Origin: DATJCV01 sp963707665
Lineage (GTDB): Bacteria; Pseudomonadota; Gammaproteobacteria; Burkholderiales; Burkholderiaceae_D
Direction of reading: 5' to 3'
DNA length: 64,000 nucleotides
NCBI GenBank assembly: GCA_963707665.1
Contig: CAVPQU010000020.1
Location: 12,321-76,320, forward strand
How positions within the stretch are numbered: the first letter of the stretch is position 1; each line of letters begins with the position of its first letter. A model generated the notes under the pieces. That model was given only the letters and a program-made list of their open reading frames with translations, searched no databases and was not told where the DNA came from. The position numbers and the translations under genes are program-made. Positions 29,517 through 39,052 of the stretch are shown one piece after another.

Positions 29517-30407
29517 ATGCAAACTGGCATGCTTTACGCCGCCCTGGCCTACATCATGTGGGGCGTGTTTCCGCTGTATTTCAAAGCGCTGCAGGCGATT
29601 CCCTCGTTCGAGATCCTGGTGCACCGGATGCTGTGGTCGCTGGTGTTCGTGCTGATCGTGCTGGCGCTGCGCCGGCAATGGGCCTGGCTGCGCGACGTGC
29701 TGCACCGGCCGCGCGTGCTGGCGGCATTCACCGCCAGCGCGCTACTGCTGGCGGCCAACTGGCTGCTGTACATCTGGGCCGTCAACAATGACCGCGTGGT
29801 CGACGCCAGTCTCGGCTATTTCATGAATCCGCTGGTCAACATCGTGCTCGGCCTGGTGCTGCTGAAGGAACGGCTGCGTCCGGTGCAATGGGCGGCGGTG
29901 GCGCTGGCCGCTGCCGGCGTCGCCTGGCTGACCTGGCAAGCCGGCCATCCGCCCTGGACCAGTCTGGCGCTGGCCGCCAGTTTCGGCGCCTATGGCCTGC
30001 TGCGCAAGATCGCCCCGCTCGGGCCGCTGGAGGGATTGTCGCTGGAAGCGCTGCTGCTGTTTCCGCTCGCCTTCGGCTATCTGCTGTACCTGAGCCTGGC
30101 CGGCCATAATTCCTTTTTCGCGGTGGCGCCGGTGACGCAATGGCTGCTGGTGGCGGCCGGGCCGATCACGGCGATCCCGCTGCTGCTGTTCGCCGCCGGC
30201 GCGCGCCGCATCCCGATGTCGCTTTTGGGATTGCTGCAATACCTGAGCCCGAGCCTGCAGCTGCTGCTCGGCGTCTGGCTGTACCACGAGCCGTTCGACA
30301 GTGTCCGCCTGGTCGGCTTCGCGCTGATCTGGTCCGGGCTGGCGCTGTATTCGGTGGAAGGCTTGTGGCGCGGCTTCAAGAGCCGCGTGCCGGGCGCCGC
30401 CGCCTGA
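29517..30407 (+). CDS. rarD: RarD / EamA-family permease
   Basis: The 296-residue protein has ten predicted membrane helices. It carries the RarD signature at the start (GMLYAALAYIMWGVFPLYFKAL) and NWLLYIWAVNNDRVVDASLGYFMNPLVNIVLG, followed by the second EamA half with LLGLLQYLSPSLQLLLGVWLYHEPF. RarD proteins are drug/metabolite-superfamily exporters whose substrate is not settled. The ATG at 29517 was preferred over a start at 29148, which would add 123 unrelated residues across element E5. It converges on kup with a 9-bp gap. Confidence 0.9.
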   Translation: MQTGMLYAALAYIMWGVFPLYFKALQAIPSFEILVHRMLWSLVFVLIVLALRRQWAWLRDVLHRPRVLAAFTASALLLAANWLLYIWAVNNDRVVDASLGYFMNPLVNIVLGLVLLKERLRPVQWAAVALAAAGVAWLTWQAGHPPWTSLALAASFGAYGLLRKIAPLGPLEGLSLEALLLFPLAFGYLLYLSLAGHNSFFAVAPVTQWLLVAAGPITAIPLLLFAAGARRIPMSLLGLLQYLSPSLQLLLGVWLYHEPFDSVRLVGFALIWSGLALYSVEGLWRGFKSRVPGAAA

Positions 30408-30416
30408 GGCCCGGCG

Positions 30417-32288
30417 TCAGATCGTCACCTGGGTTCCCAGTTCGATCACCCGATTGAACGGCACCTGGTAGTAATCGGCGGCGCCGCGCGCATTGCGCGA
30501 CATGGTGATGAACAGCCGTTCGCGCCATGGTGCCATGCCCTCGCCGGGATACGCCAGCACCGTCTGGCGCGCGATGAAGTAGGAAGTCTCCATGGTTTCG
30601 CATTGCAGCTCGGGCGGCGCCAGCTCCAGCGCCTTCGGGATATTCGGCTCATCCTTGAAGCCGTAATACACGTCGAACTGGTAACAACCATGACCCAGCG
30701 GCCGCACGCGCAGTCGCTCGCTGCGCTCCACCCACGGGATGTCGCGGATATGCACGGTCAGGAACACCACGCGCTCGTGCAGCACTTTGTTGTGCGCCAG
30801 GTTGTGCAGCATCGCGTGCGGCACGCCGTCGGTCTCGCCGCGCAGGAAAATCGCCGTGCCGGGCACCCGCACCGGCGGCGCGACGAACAGCGCCCGCAGG
30901 AAATCCTCGAGCGGCACCGCGTCCTTGCGCAGATTGTCGAATACCATCGCGCGACCGCGCTTCCAGGTCAGCATCACGATGAACAGCAGCAGGCCGAGCA
31001 GCAGCGGGAACCAGCCGCCGTGCAGGACCTTCAACAGGTTGGCGGAGAAAAAGGCCACGTCGATCACCAGGAAGAAACCGGTGGTGGCGATGCACAGCAG
31101 CAGGTTGTATTTCCAGCCGTAGCGCACCACGAAGAAGGTCAGCACGGTGGTCACCAGCATGGTGCCGGTGACCGCGATGCCGTAGGCCGCCGCCAGATGG
31201 GACGAGGAGCCGAAGCCGATCACCGCCAGCAGCACCGCCGACAGCTGCAGCCAGTTCACCAGCGGCATGTAGATCTGGCCGATTTCGGACGCTGACGTGT
31301 GCTCGACGCGCATGCGCGGCAGGAAGCCCAGCGCGATCGCCTGCTTGGTCATCGAGAAGGTGCCGGAAATCGTCGCCTGTGAAGCGATCACGGTGGCTGC
31401 GGTCGACAGCAGCACCAGCGGATAAATGCTCCAGTCGCCCAGCTGCTGGTAAAACGGATTGCCGATGGCGGCCGGGTTCTTGAGCAGCAGCGCGCCCTGG
31501 CCCAGATAGTTCAATGCCAGTGCCGGGAATGCCACCAGAAACCACGCCACGCGGATCGGCCTCGGCCCGAAGTGGCCGACGTCGGCGTACAGCGCCTCGG
31601 CGCCGGTGAACGCCAGCACCACCGCGCCCAGCGCGATGAAGGCCAGCATCCGATTCTGGTACAGGAACGACAGCGCGTGCCATGGGTTCAGCGCCGCCAG
31701 GATTTGCGGCGTCTGCCAGATATTGACCAGCCCCATCGCCGCCAGGCTGGCGAACCACAGCGTCATCACCGGCCCGAACCATTTGCCGATGCCGGCCGTG
31801 CCTCTGGCCTGGAGGCTGTACAGCGCGATCAGCACCGCCACCGTCAGCGGCACCACGTAGGGCGTCAGCGCCGGCGTGGCGATTTCCAGCCCCTCGACGG
31901 CCGACAGCACCGAAATCGCCGGCGTGATCACGCTATCGCCGTAAAACAGCGTGGCACCGGCCAGGCCCAGCAGCATCAGCGGCGCATACACGCGCGAGTT
32001 CCTGCCCATCGACGACAGCGCCAGCGCCGTCAAGGCCATGATGCCGCCCTCGCCGTGGTTATCGGCGCGCAGGATCAGCGTGACATACTTGAGGGACACC
32101 ACAATGGTCAGTCCCCACACGATCAGCGACACCACTCCCAACAGGTTGGCAGTGTTGAACGCCAGCCCGTGCTCCGTGGCGAACACTTCCTTCATCGTGT
32201 ACAGGGGGCTGGTGCCGATATCGCCGTAGACGATACCGATCGCGGCCAGCGTCAAGGCGGTCAAGCCGCTTTTTTGGGCGGTGGACAA
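30417..32288 (-). CDS. kup: Low-affinity potassium transport system protein Kup
   Basis: The protein is a full KUP/HAK potassium:proton symporter with 12 membrane helices and a C-terminal cytoplasmic domain. It includes LTLAAIGIVYGDIGTSPLYTMKEVF (the KUP hallmark), RADNHGEGGIMAL, and GALLLKNPAAIGNPFYQ. I place the start at a TTG (32288), giving 623 residues, because the family begins right at STAQKSGLTALTLAAIGIVYGD. An in-frame ATG at 32441 would add 51 unlikely residues and run almost into the divergent ettA gene. The start is therefore uncertain although the identity is not. Confidence 0.92.
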   Translation of the reverse strand: MSTAQKSGLTALTLAAIGIVYGDIGTSPLYTMKEVFATEHGLAFNTANLLGVVSLIVWGLTIVVSLKYVTLILRADNHGEGGIMALTALALSSMGRNSRVYAPLMLLGLAGATLFYGDSVITPAISVLSAVEGLEIATPALTPYVVPLTVAVLIALYSLQARGTAGIGKWFGPVMTLWFASLAAMGLVNIWQTPQILAALNPWHALSFLYQNRMLAFIALGAVVLAFTGAEALYADVGHFGPRPIRVAWFLVAFPALALNYLGQGALLLKNPAAIGNPFYQQLGDWSIYPLVLLSTAATVIASQATISGTFSMTKQAIALGFLPRMRVEHTSASEIGQIYMPLVNWLQLSAVLLAVIGFGSSSHLAAAYGIAVTGTMLVTTVLTFFVVRYGWKYNLLLCIATTGFFLVIDVAFFSANLLKVLHGGWFPLLLGLLLFIVMLTWKRGRAMVFDNLRKDAVPLEDFLRALFVAPPVRVPGTAIFLRGETDGVPHAMLHNLAHNKVLHERVVFLTVHIRDIPWVERSERLRVRPLGHGCYQFDVYYGFKDEPNIPKALELAPPELQCETMETSYFIARQTVLAYPGEGMAPWRERLFITMSRNARGAADYYQVPFNRVIELGTQVTI

Positions 32289-32470
32289 GGCTGGATGAAT
32301 GAGCTGTCGAGCATTGCACGCTAAGGCAGCGATGCCGGAAAAGCAAGAAAATCTGCAGGGCGACCCGATTGGGATCAATTGGCGCCGAGCCGGGAGCGCG
32401 CTCGCCCCACTCGCGCTGGCATCGGTTATCCTTGGGTTCATTTTTCACTAGCGTCAACGCTCACATTCCT

Positions 32471-34138
32471 ATGGCCAATTACGTCTACACCATGAACCGC
32501 GTCGGCAAGATCGTGCCGCCCAAGCGGCAGATCCTGAAGGACATTTCCTTGTCATTTTTTCCGGGCGCCAAGATTGGCGTCCTCGGCCTGAACGGCTCCG
32601 GCAAATCGACGCTGCTGAAGATCATGGCCGGCATCGATACCGACATCCAGGGCGAAGCGGTGCCGATGCCGGGCTTGAGCATCGGCTATCTGCCACAGGA
32701 GCCGCAACTCGATCCGGAGCAAACGGTGCGCCAGGCGGTCGAATCCGGCCTGGGCGAAGCCTTCGAAGCGCAAGCCAAGCTGGACGCGGTGTACGCCGCC
32801 TACGCTGAAGAAGACGCCGACTTCGACGCGTTGGCCGCCGAACAGGCTCGCCTCGAAGACATCCTGGCGACCGCCGGCGACGGCAACTTGGATCTGCAAC
32901 TGGAAATGGCGGCCGATGCGTTGCGCCTGCCGCCGTGGGACGCCAAGATCGGCGTGCTCTCGGGCGGCGAAAAGCGCCGCGTCGCGCTGTGCCGCCTGTT
33001 GCTGTCCAAGCCCGACATGCTGCTGCTGGACGAGCCGACCAACCACCTGGACGCCGAATCGGTCGAATGGCTGGAGCAGTTCCTGCTGCGCTTCCCCGGC
33101 ACCGTGGTTGGCATCACCCATGACCGCTACTTCCTCGACAATGCCGCCGAATGGATCCTGGAACTCGACCGCGGCCACGGCATTCCATGGAAAGGCAATT
33201 ACAGTTCCTGGCTGGAACAGAAGGGTAACCGCCTGAAGCAGGAAGAGGCAACCGAGTCCTCGCGCCAGAAAACCATCGCCAAGGAACTCGAATGGGTGCG
33301 CCAAAATCCGAAGGGCCGCCAGGCCAAGAGCAAGGCGCGGCTGGCCCGCTTCAACGAGCTGTCCGAACACGAATACCAAAAGCGCAACGAGACCCAGGAA
33401 ATTTTCATTCCAGTCGCCGAGCGGCTCGGCAATGACGTGATCGAATTCAAGAATGTGTCGAAAGCCTTCGGCGACCGGCTGCTGATCGACGACCTCAGCT
33501 TCGTGGTGCCGGCCGGCGCGATCGTCGGCATCATCGGCCCCAACGGTGCCGGCAAATCGACCTTGTTCAAGATGATCACCGGCAAAGAGCAGCCGGACAG
33601 CGGCGAAGTCGCGATTGGCCAGACCGCGCAGGTGTCGATCGTCGACCAAAGCCGCGATTCGCTGTCCGACGCCAAGACCGTATTTGAAGACGTTTGTGGC
33701 GGCAACGACCTGATCACCGTCGGCCGCTTCGAAATGCCGTCGCGCGCCTATCTGGGCCGCTTCAATTTCAAAGGCGGCGACCAGCAAAAAGTGGTCGGCA
33801 ATCTGTCTGGCGGTGAACGCGGCCGGCTGCATCTGGCGAAAACCCTGATGCAGGGCGGTAACGTGCTGCTGCTCGATGAACCGTCCAACGACCTCGACGT
33901 CGAAACCCTGCGCGCGCTGGAAGATGCCTTGCTCGAATTCGCCGGCAGCGTGATGGTGATTTCCCATGACCGCTGGTTCCTGGACCGGATCGCGACCCAC
34001 ATCCTGGCGGCCGAAGGCGATTCGAAATGGACCTTCTTCGACGGCAACTATCAGGAATACGAAGCCGACAAGAAGAAGCGCCTGGGCGAAGAAGGGGCGA
34101 AACCGAAGCGGATTCGCTACAAGCCGATTTCGCGCTGA
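32471..34138 (+). CDS. ettA: Energy-dependent translational throttle protein EttA (ABC-F)
   Basis: The 555-residue protein matches EttA exactly in length. It has two ABC cassettes without membrane domains: Walker A GLNGSGKST with signature LSGGEKRRVALCRLL and LLLDEPTNHLDAESV, then Walker A GPNGAGKST with LSGGERGRLHLAKTL and LLLDEPSNDLDVETL. Between them the arm and linker (about residues 242-325, LEQKGNRLKQEEATESSRQK) are typical of EttA. It binds the ribosomal E site and gates entry into elongation according to ATP/ADP level. Confidence 0.96.
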   Translation: MANYVYTMNRVGKIVPPKRQILKDISLSFFPGAKIGVLGLNGSGKSTLLKIMAGIDTDIQGEAVPMPGLSIGYLPQEPQLDPEQTVRQAVESGLGEAFEAQAKLDAVYAAYAEEDADFDALAAEQARLEDILATAGDGNLDLQLEMAADALRLPPWDAKIGVLSGGEKRRVALCRLLLSKPDMLLLDEPTNHLDAESVEWLEQFLLRFPGTVVGITHDRYFLDNAAEWILELDRGHGIPWKGNYSSWLEQKGNRLKQEEATESSRQKTIAKELEWVRQNPKGRQAKSKARLARFNELSEHEYQKRNETQEIFIPVAERLGNDVIEFKNVSKAFGDRLLIDDLSFVVPAGAIVGIIGPNGAGKSTLFKMITGKEQPDSGEVAIGQTAQVSIVDQSRDSLSDAKTVFEDVCGGNDLITVGRFEMPSRAYLGRFNFKGGDQQKVVGNLSGGERGRLHLAKTLMQGGNVLLLDEPSNDLDVETLRALEDALLEFAGSVMVISHDRWFLDRIATHILAAEGDSKWTFFDGNYQEYEADKKKRLGEEGAKPKRIRYKPISR

Positions 34139-34346
34139 CCCCAGGCTGTTCGCCTCTGGTGACTACGGCGGGCGGCGTGTTCGATGCCGCCCTTCCATCT
34201 TTTTCCGCATTTTGTTGAGCTTGCTCAACTCGGCTCGCGTCGCATAAATCGCCACTACTCTTTGCCATCATCGACGGCTATATTGAAACGACATATAGAA
34301 CGACGGAGGAGACGTGTCCACGATCGTCTTTTACCGGAGATGTGCC

Positions 34347-34532
34347 ATGAAATACGCCTTACTCTTCTGCGCCACCGTACTGCTGTCTGCCTGTTCCAGC
34401 ATGGGGCATTGGGGCAGCAGCGAACCCAGCAGCATGAACAGCAGCGGTTCCAGCGGGATGCGCAACGATAGCTCCAACGACAATTCAAGGTATCCGCACA
34501 TACCCCAGCCCGGGGATACGTATTACCCTTGA
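34347..34532 (+). CDS. Small Ser-rich lipoprotein, hypothetical
   Basis: The 61-residue protein has a clear lipoprotein signal (MKYALLFCATVLLSACSS, lipid-modified Cys at residue 16) and a short mature part rich in Ser, Asn and Gly, ending PHIPQPGDTYYP. I do not recognise the family. A purine-rich stretch (CCGGAGATG) about 8 nt before the ATG supports translation. Confidence 0.65.
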   Translation: MKYALLFCATVLLSACSSMGHWGSSEPSSMNSSGSSGMRNDSSNDNSRYPHIPQPGDTYYP

Positions 34533-34850
34533 TTGATCATGCTCGCCGTAGATTTTATCCGCGACGATTCCAGTCGCGCATGCCAGTCCGGCTCTAATCG
34601 AATTGCGGCGCGGGTCGCTCCGGCACTTCACTTGCACGGGTCGGGCTAGAAGTGAAATGAACGACCCAGCAGTTTGCGCTTGCCTGTCTTGGTGGCAGTG
34701 CTGGCACGCAATGTGCAAACAATGGTTTTGTCCGACGTACGGCCTTGGCGGCCCTGTCGGCTGCGCCGTTTACAATAAGGTTTCCTGCCTGCCACCTTGC
34801 ACATCGCCGGCCCACCGATACCGCGCTTGCTTCTGAATGGAGTGTCACGC
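34533..34850. other. Intergenic region with a small hairpin
   Basis: These 318 bp contain a perfect 6-bp hairpin (CGCGAC at 34560-34565 with GTCGCG at 34573-34578), without a T run. No supported frame or RNA is seen. Confidence 0.4.
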
Positions 34851-35693
34851 TTGACCGACCCGGCCCACCCGCATCCGATACCTGTCACTTTCAATCTGAT
34901 CGGTCCCGGCCGCTTGGGCCAAACTCTGGCCCGGCTCTGGCACGATGCCGGCCTGATCACGCTGGCCGGAGTGCTGGGCCGGACTGCGGTGCGCACCGAA
35001 GCCGCTCTGCGTTTCATGGGCAGCGGCCAGGCGCGCGACTGGAACACGCTGGCGCGCGCCCAGTTGACTCTATTGGCAACACCGGACGACATGTTGCCGG
35101 CAGTGGTCAGCGCCTTGGCGGCCAGTGACGCGATCGGCCCCGGCACGGTGGTGTTTCACTGCAGCGGTGCGCTGTCCAGTGCGGTGCTGGAACCCTTGCG
35201 GGCGCGCGGGGCATTGCTGGCCAGCGTCCATCCACTGAAGTCGTTTGCCGACCCGCAACGAGCCATCCACGATTTTGCCGGCACCTGGTGCGCCTGCGAA
35301 GGCGAGGCGGCGGCGCTGGCGACAATTGCTCCCCTGTTCGATGCCATCGGCGGTCGCCGTTTCATGCTGAACGCGGAGCACAAGCTGCTGTACCATGCTG
35401 GCGCGGTGCTGGCCTGCAATCATCTGGTGGCGCTGATGGAAGGCGCGTTGCGCTGCATGGAACAGGCTGGTGTGCCGCGCGCGACGGCGTGGCCGGCGCT
35501 GCGGCCGCTGATCGATGGCACGCTGGCCAATCTCGATGCCGGCAGCACCAGTAGCGCGTTGACCGGCCCGGTTGCACGTGGCGACCTGGCCACCATACGG
35601 CGGGAAATCGAGGCGACGGCGCAAGTCGATGGCCTGGTCTGCGAGACCTATCGCGTCCTGTCGCAGCTGGCGGCCGAGCTGACTCACACATAA
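34851..35693 (+). CDS. Rossmann-like and DUF2520 domain protein (putative NADP oxidoreductase)
   Basis: The 280-residue protein has an N-terminal NADP-binding fold (FNLIGPGRLGQTLARLWHDAGL, about residues 13-34). A DUF2520 helical domain follows, with VFHCSGALSSAVLEPL, ASVHPLKSFADP and LYHAGAVLACNHLVALMEGAL. Its layout resembles prephenate dehydrogenase or 6-phosphogluconate dehydrogenase-like enzymes; no reaction is known. The TTG at 34851 has GGAG 9 nt upstream and is my preferred start; a GTG at 34842 is the alternative. Confidence 0.8.
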   Translation: MTDPAHPHPIPVTFNLIGPGRLGQTLARLWHDAGLITLAGVLGRTAVRTEAALRFMGSGQARDWNTLARAQLTLLATPDDMLPAVVSALAASDAIGPGTVVFHCSGALSSAVLEPLRARGALLASVHPLKSFADPQRAIHDFAGTWCACEGEAAALATIAPLFDAIGGRRFMLNAEHKLLYHAGAVLACNHLVALMEGALRCMEQAGVPRATAWPALRPLIDGTLANLDAGSTSSALTGPVARGDLATIRREIEATAQVDGLVCETYRVLSQLAAELTHT

Positions 35694-35807
35694 AATTAAA
35701 ATATAGAGGCGCCAGTTGCGCGCGGCCCTGAATCTCGGGTAACGTGCGGCCACGATCCGGCTCCTTGCAGGCGGATCGTTCCATCAACAATAAACAGGGG
35801 GCAAGAC

Positions 35808-36152
35808 ATGACATTCGTGGATGCTGTGAAAACCTGCTTTACCAAGTACGCCGATTTCAACGGCCGTGCCGCACGCTCGGAGTACTGGTGGTACACGCTG
35901 TTTATCATCATCGCCAGCCTACTGTTGTCGAAGGTCAGCGACACCGTATCCTTGCTGTTCGGGCTGGCGACATTGCTGCCGTCGATCGCGGTGGCGGCAC
36001 GCCGCCTGCACGACACCAATCGCAGCGGCTGGCTGCAACTGATCGCGCTGATCCCGATTCTGGGTTGGCTGGTATTGCTGTATTTCCTGGTGCAGGAAGC
36101 GCAGGAACCGAATCGTTTCGGCACCGCACCCGTGCTGGAGGCAACACCCTAA
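35808..36152 (+). CDS. DUF805 family membrane protein
   Basis: The 114-residue protein has the DUF805 pattern: KYADFNGRAARSEYWWYTLF near the start, three or four membrane helices, the conserved RRLHDTNRSGWLQLIALIPILGWLVLLYFLV, and a Phe-Gly-containing tail (NRFGTAP). The family is widespread and has no known function; E. coli relatives are YhaH and YhaI. AGGGGGC lies about 10 nt before the ATG. Confidence 0.9.
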   Translation: MTFVDAVKTCFTKYADFNGRAARSEYWWYTLFIIIASLLLSKVSDTVSLLFGLATLLPSIAVAARRLHDTNRSGWLQLIALIPILGWLVLLYFLVQEAQEPNRFGTAPVLEATP

Positions 36153-36272
36153 TCCGGTGGCCTGTCTGACGCCGTGCCGCTGGCGGCATGGCGTCAGATG
36201 CCGTCAGTTGTTTTTGCCGCTGCGTCGATGCCGGCATTCGCCGCATCTCCTTTCTTCTCCGTTTGCCTGCCA

Positions 36273-37415
36273 ATGATCTTGCGCCAGCGTCTGCAAGTGG
36301 CCGCATTGCCGGCGCTATTCCTGCTGCTGGGCCTGGCCTACGCCAGTTGGGCCGCGCGCATTCCGGCACTGCGCGACGCGCTGGCGCTGGGGCCGGCGCA
36401 ACTCGGGCTGGTGCTGCTGGGTGGCGGCATTGGCGCGGTTGCCTCGTTTCCGCTGGCGGCGTGGCTGGTGGCGCATGCCGGCGCACGCGGCGCCGCCTGG
36501 CGTGCCGGGCTGGCACTGCTGCTGACGCTGCCGTGTCTGGCGCTGGCCCCGAGCATGGCGCTGCTGACGGCGCTGATGTTCGTGCTGGGTGCGGCATCCA
36601 GCTGCTTCGATGTCGCCATCAACGGCCTCGCTGCCGAGGCAGAAAAAACCGCCGGCCGTTCGATCATGTCCTTGCTGCATGCCTGGTTCTGTGTCGGCAC
36701 CTTATCCGGCGCGCTGCTGGCGGGTGCGTTGGCGGCATTGGGGCTGGCGCCGCAGGCGCATTTGAGCCTGGTCGCGTTGTTGCTGGCGCTGCCGCTGTGG
36801 CTGGCCTGGCGCGTGCTGCCCAACGATCGTCCGCAGCATCGGCCGACGGTCGCCGCTGCCGGCCGCAGCTGGCTGAGCCTGCCGCATGGGCCGCTGCTGG
36901 CGCTCGGCATCATCGGCTTTTGCGGCGCCATTACGGAAGGCGCGATTGCCGAATGGAGCGGCCTGTTCATGAAGGACCACCTGGCGGTTGGCGACGGCAT
37001 GGCGCCGATGGCGTTTGCCGCCTTTACCGGCACCATGCTGGTGGCACGGCTGGGAGCCGATCGGCTCAAGGACCGCTTCAGCGCGCGTCGCGTGGTGATG
37101 CTGGGTTCACTGCTGGCCGCGCTGGGCATCTTCATTGCGCTGCTGGCGCCGGCGCTCGGCCTGAGCTTGTTCGGCTTTGCGCTGGCCGGCGGCGGCGTGG
37201 CCGCGGTGTTTCCATTCGTGTTCAGCGCCGCCGGACGCCACGGTGCGCTGGCGCTGGCAGGCGTGGCCACCATGAGCTACAGCGGCGGCCTGCTCGGTCC
37301 GCCCTGGATCGGCTTCCTGGCGCACAGCTTCGGCTTGCAGGCGGCGCTGATGTTCGTCGGCTTGCTAAGCCTGGTGGTGGCGGTAGCAGCCAGCCGCAGT
37401 CGCCTGCTGCGCTGA
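36273..37415 (+). CDS. Major facilitator superfamily transporter (YbjJ-like)
   Basis: The 380-residue protein has 12 predicted membrane helices. The first, LPALFLLLGLAYASWAARIPALRDALALGPAQLGLVLLG, is the pattern of the YbjJ/fucose-permease-like MFS group. The conserved loop motif after helix 2 is weak; ARLGADRLKDRFSARRVVMLG between helices 8 and 9 matches the second loop motif. The substrate is unknown. I prefer the ATG at 36273 over one at 36174, which would add a 33-residue tail with no family similarity. Confidence 0.82.
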   Translation: MILRQRLQVAALPALFLLLGLAYASWAARIPALRDALALGPAQLGLVLLGGGIGAVASFPLAAWLVAHAGARGAAWRAGLALLLTLPCLALAPSMALLTALMFVLGAASSCFDVAINGLAAEAEKTAGRSIMSLLHAWFCVGTLSGALLAGALAALGLAPQAHLSLVALLLALPLWLAWRVLPNDRPQHRPTVAAAGRSWLSLPHGPLLALGIIGFCGAITEGAIAEWSGLFMKDHLAVGDGMAPMAFAAFTGTMLVARLGADRLKDRFSARRVVMLGSLLAALGIFIALLAPALGLSLFGFALAGGGVAAVFPFVFSAAGRHGALALAGVATMSYSGGLLGPPWIGFLAHSFGLQAALMFVGLLSLVVAVAASRSRLLR

Positions 37416-37618
37416 CCGTAACTCGCGAGGGGCGCGGATTGATGCAAGGGAATGTAACGGCATCAAACACAAGTAATTGAATTGATTGGGATTTATTCCT
37501 CCCTTGTTACATTGGGGCACGAAGTTTTACGTTACGGGCCGCGCGCCTGGGGCATGATGGAACTGTCGATTGCCGCCGGATAAAACCCATCCGCGGCTTG
37601 ATTTTCAGGAGAATCCAT

Positions 37619-38035
37619 ATGACCCACAGCAAGCCATTCCATCCGCGTCGTTTACTGCTGGTTGCCGCCGTTCTGCTGGGCGCAGCGGCAGCAGTCCCGA
37701 CCTATGCTGCGCCGCCGCCGTGGGCGCCGGCACATGGCCAGCGCGCCAAACAGGTACAGCAATACCGCTACGTGTATTACCCGGCGCAGCGGGTGTATTA
37801 CGCGCCGGCCAGCCACACGTGGTTCTGGATGAGCGGCAACAACTGGCGCTTCGGCGCCAACCTGCCGACGCAATACCGTGGCTATGCTGCTTCCGGTGGC
37901 GTGCCTGTGGTGTTGCGTTCCAGCCGGCCATATGTTGAGCATGTGTATGTGGAACAGAATTACGGCCGGCCGTGGCGCGAGAAGCACCGCAAACACAAAA
38001 AGGACAAGCACTCGCACCACCACCACAGGCATTAG
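37619..38035 (+). CDS. Secreted Tyr/Arg-rich protein with histidine-rich tail
   Basis: The 138-residue protein has a Sec signal (HPRRLLLVAAVLLGAAAAVPTYA, cut near residue 30) and a basic, Tyr-rich mature part (QVQQYRYVYYPAQRVYYAPASHTWFWMSGNNW) resembling small periplasmic proteins seen near envelope genes. The tail HRKHKKDKHSHHHHRH suggests metal (Ni, Zn or Cu) binding. I know no function for it. AGGAGA stands 8 nt before the ATG. Confidence 0.75.
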   Translation: MTHSKPFHPRRLLLVAAVLLGAAAAVPTYAAPPPWAPAHGQRAKQVQQYRYVYYPAQRVYYAPASHTWFWMSGNNWRFGANLPTQYRGYAASGGVPVVLRSSRPYVEHVYVEQNYGRPWREKHRKHKKDKHSHHHHRH

Positions 38036-38079
38036 GATCGATAGCACGACCCGATCGCGGCGCGCATGGTGATCGCGAT

Positions 38080-38102
38080 GGATGCGCCGGGGCGGCGCAT
38101 CC
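38080..38102 (+). terminator. Possible terminator hairpin after the His-rich protein gene
   Basis: GGATGCGCC pairs perfectly with GGCGCATCC (9 bp, 5-nt loop) 45 bp after the stop. No T run follows directly, so it may be a pause or stabilising hairpin instead. Confidence 0.4.
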
Positions 38103-38155
38103 AGTCGTGTTCGGGTTTATGCTAACGGCTGGCCGAACACGAGAAAAATTTTGCA

Positions 38156-38920
38156 ATGACTGGGGTGCTGACGACATCGCAAATCGAGCAATTTGCGCAA
38201 CAGGGTTATCTGATTGTGCGCGGTATGGCCACGCCTGACGCGTGCGCCACCATGCGCGCGATCGCCGGCGAGCATCTGCGCGATGCGGTGGCGCCGCTGG
38301 AATATGAAGCCCAGGTCGGGTACGCCGGCGCTCCGGCCTCGCTCGATGCCCCGGGCGGGCGCACGGCGCGCCGCCTGCGCAATGCCTGGCAGCGGCACGC
38401 CTGTTTCCGTGCCTGGGGCGAGGATGCCGCGCTGGTCGGCACGGTGCGGCAATTGCTGGGCGAAGCGCCCTGCTTGACGCTGGCGCACCACAATTGCGTG
38501 ATGACCAAGCATCCGGATTTCGGCACCGCCACCGGCTGGCACCGCGACATCCGCTACTGGTCGTTTGCACGCTCCGAACTGATTTCGGTCTGGCTGGCGC
38601 TGGGACCGGAGCAGGCAAGCAACGGCGGCCTGAAATTCATTCCCGGCTCGCACCGGCTGCAAATCGGCCGTGAACGACTCGATGATCTGGATTTTCTGCG
38701 CCCCGAACTGGCGCAAAACCAGGCGTTGTTTGCGCAGCACGTGGCACCCGTATTGCAGGCGGGCGACGTCGTGTTTTTCCATAGTGGCCTGTTCCATGCC
38801 GCCGGCAGGAACGACAGCGACGCCGTCAAGCTGTCGCTGGTGTTCGCCTATCGCGGCGCGAGCAACCCAGCGCAAGCCGGCAGCAGGTCGGCGGCAGCCG
38901 GCGAGGTCTGCTTCGACTAA
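38156..38920 (+). CDS. Phytanoyl-CoA dioxygenase (PhyH) family protein
   Basis: The 254-residue protein has the non-haem Fe(II)/2-oxoglutarate layout. The first iron ligands are in GWHRDIRYW (His and Asp, about residues 127-129). The third is a His in VVFFHSGLFHAAGRND, and the 2-oxoglutarate-binding Arg lies further on (VFAYRGASN). KFIPGSHRLQIGRE is typical of PhyH. The substrate could be a lipid, a compatible solute or a secondary metabolite; nothing nearby decides. Confidence 0.85.
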   Translation: MTGVLTTSQIEQFAQQGYLIVRGMATPDACATMRAIAGEHLRDAVAPLEYEAQVGYAGAPASLDAPGGRTARRLRNAWQRHACFRAWGEDAALVGTVRQLLGEAPCLTLAHHNCVMTKHPDFGTATGWHRDIRYWSFARSELISVWLALGPEQASNGGLKFIPGSHRLQIGRERLDDLDFLRPELAQNQALFAQHVAPVLQAGDVVFFHSGLFHAAGRNDSDAVKLSLVFAYRGASNPAQAGSRSAAAGEVCFD

Positions 38921-38942
38921 GCGCCGCTACCCTTTGCAGGGC

Positions 38943-39004
38943 ATATACTCCACTTATGGGCGGCCAATTTCGAGCGATAAATCTGGGTTTAAACGACATA
39001 CCCA
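38943..39004 (+). repeat. Paired-heptamer element E6 (ATACTCC-N46-ATACCCA)
   Basis: ATACTCC at 38945-38951 and ATACCCA at 38998-39004 are 53 nt apart, with AAA at 38979-38981. The second heptamer has one mismatch. It lies between convergent genes. Confidence 0.7.
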
Positions 39005-39052
39005 TGGTTTAACCCTGAGAGAGCGCGTGGCGGCCGGCCCCAAGCCGGTCTT

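Noticed and set aside
34499..34506. CATACCCC as an eighth heptamer
   Set aside because: It lies inside the small lipoprotein gene and has no partner 53 nt to either side.
39032..39052. CCGGC/GCCGG hairpin as terminator between the PhyH and AhpD-like genes
   Set aside because: The stem is only about 5 bp and the T run is short and interrupted.
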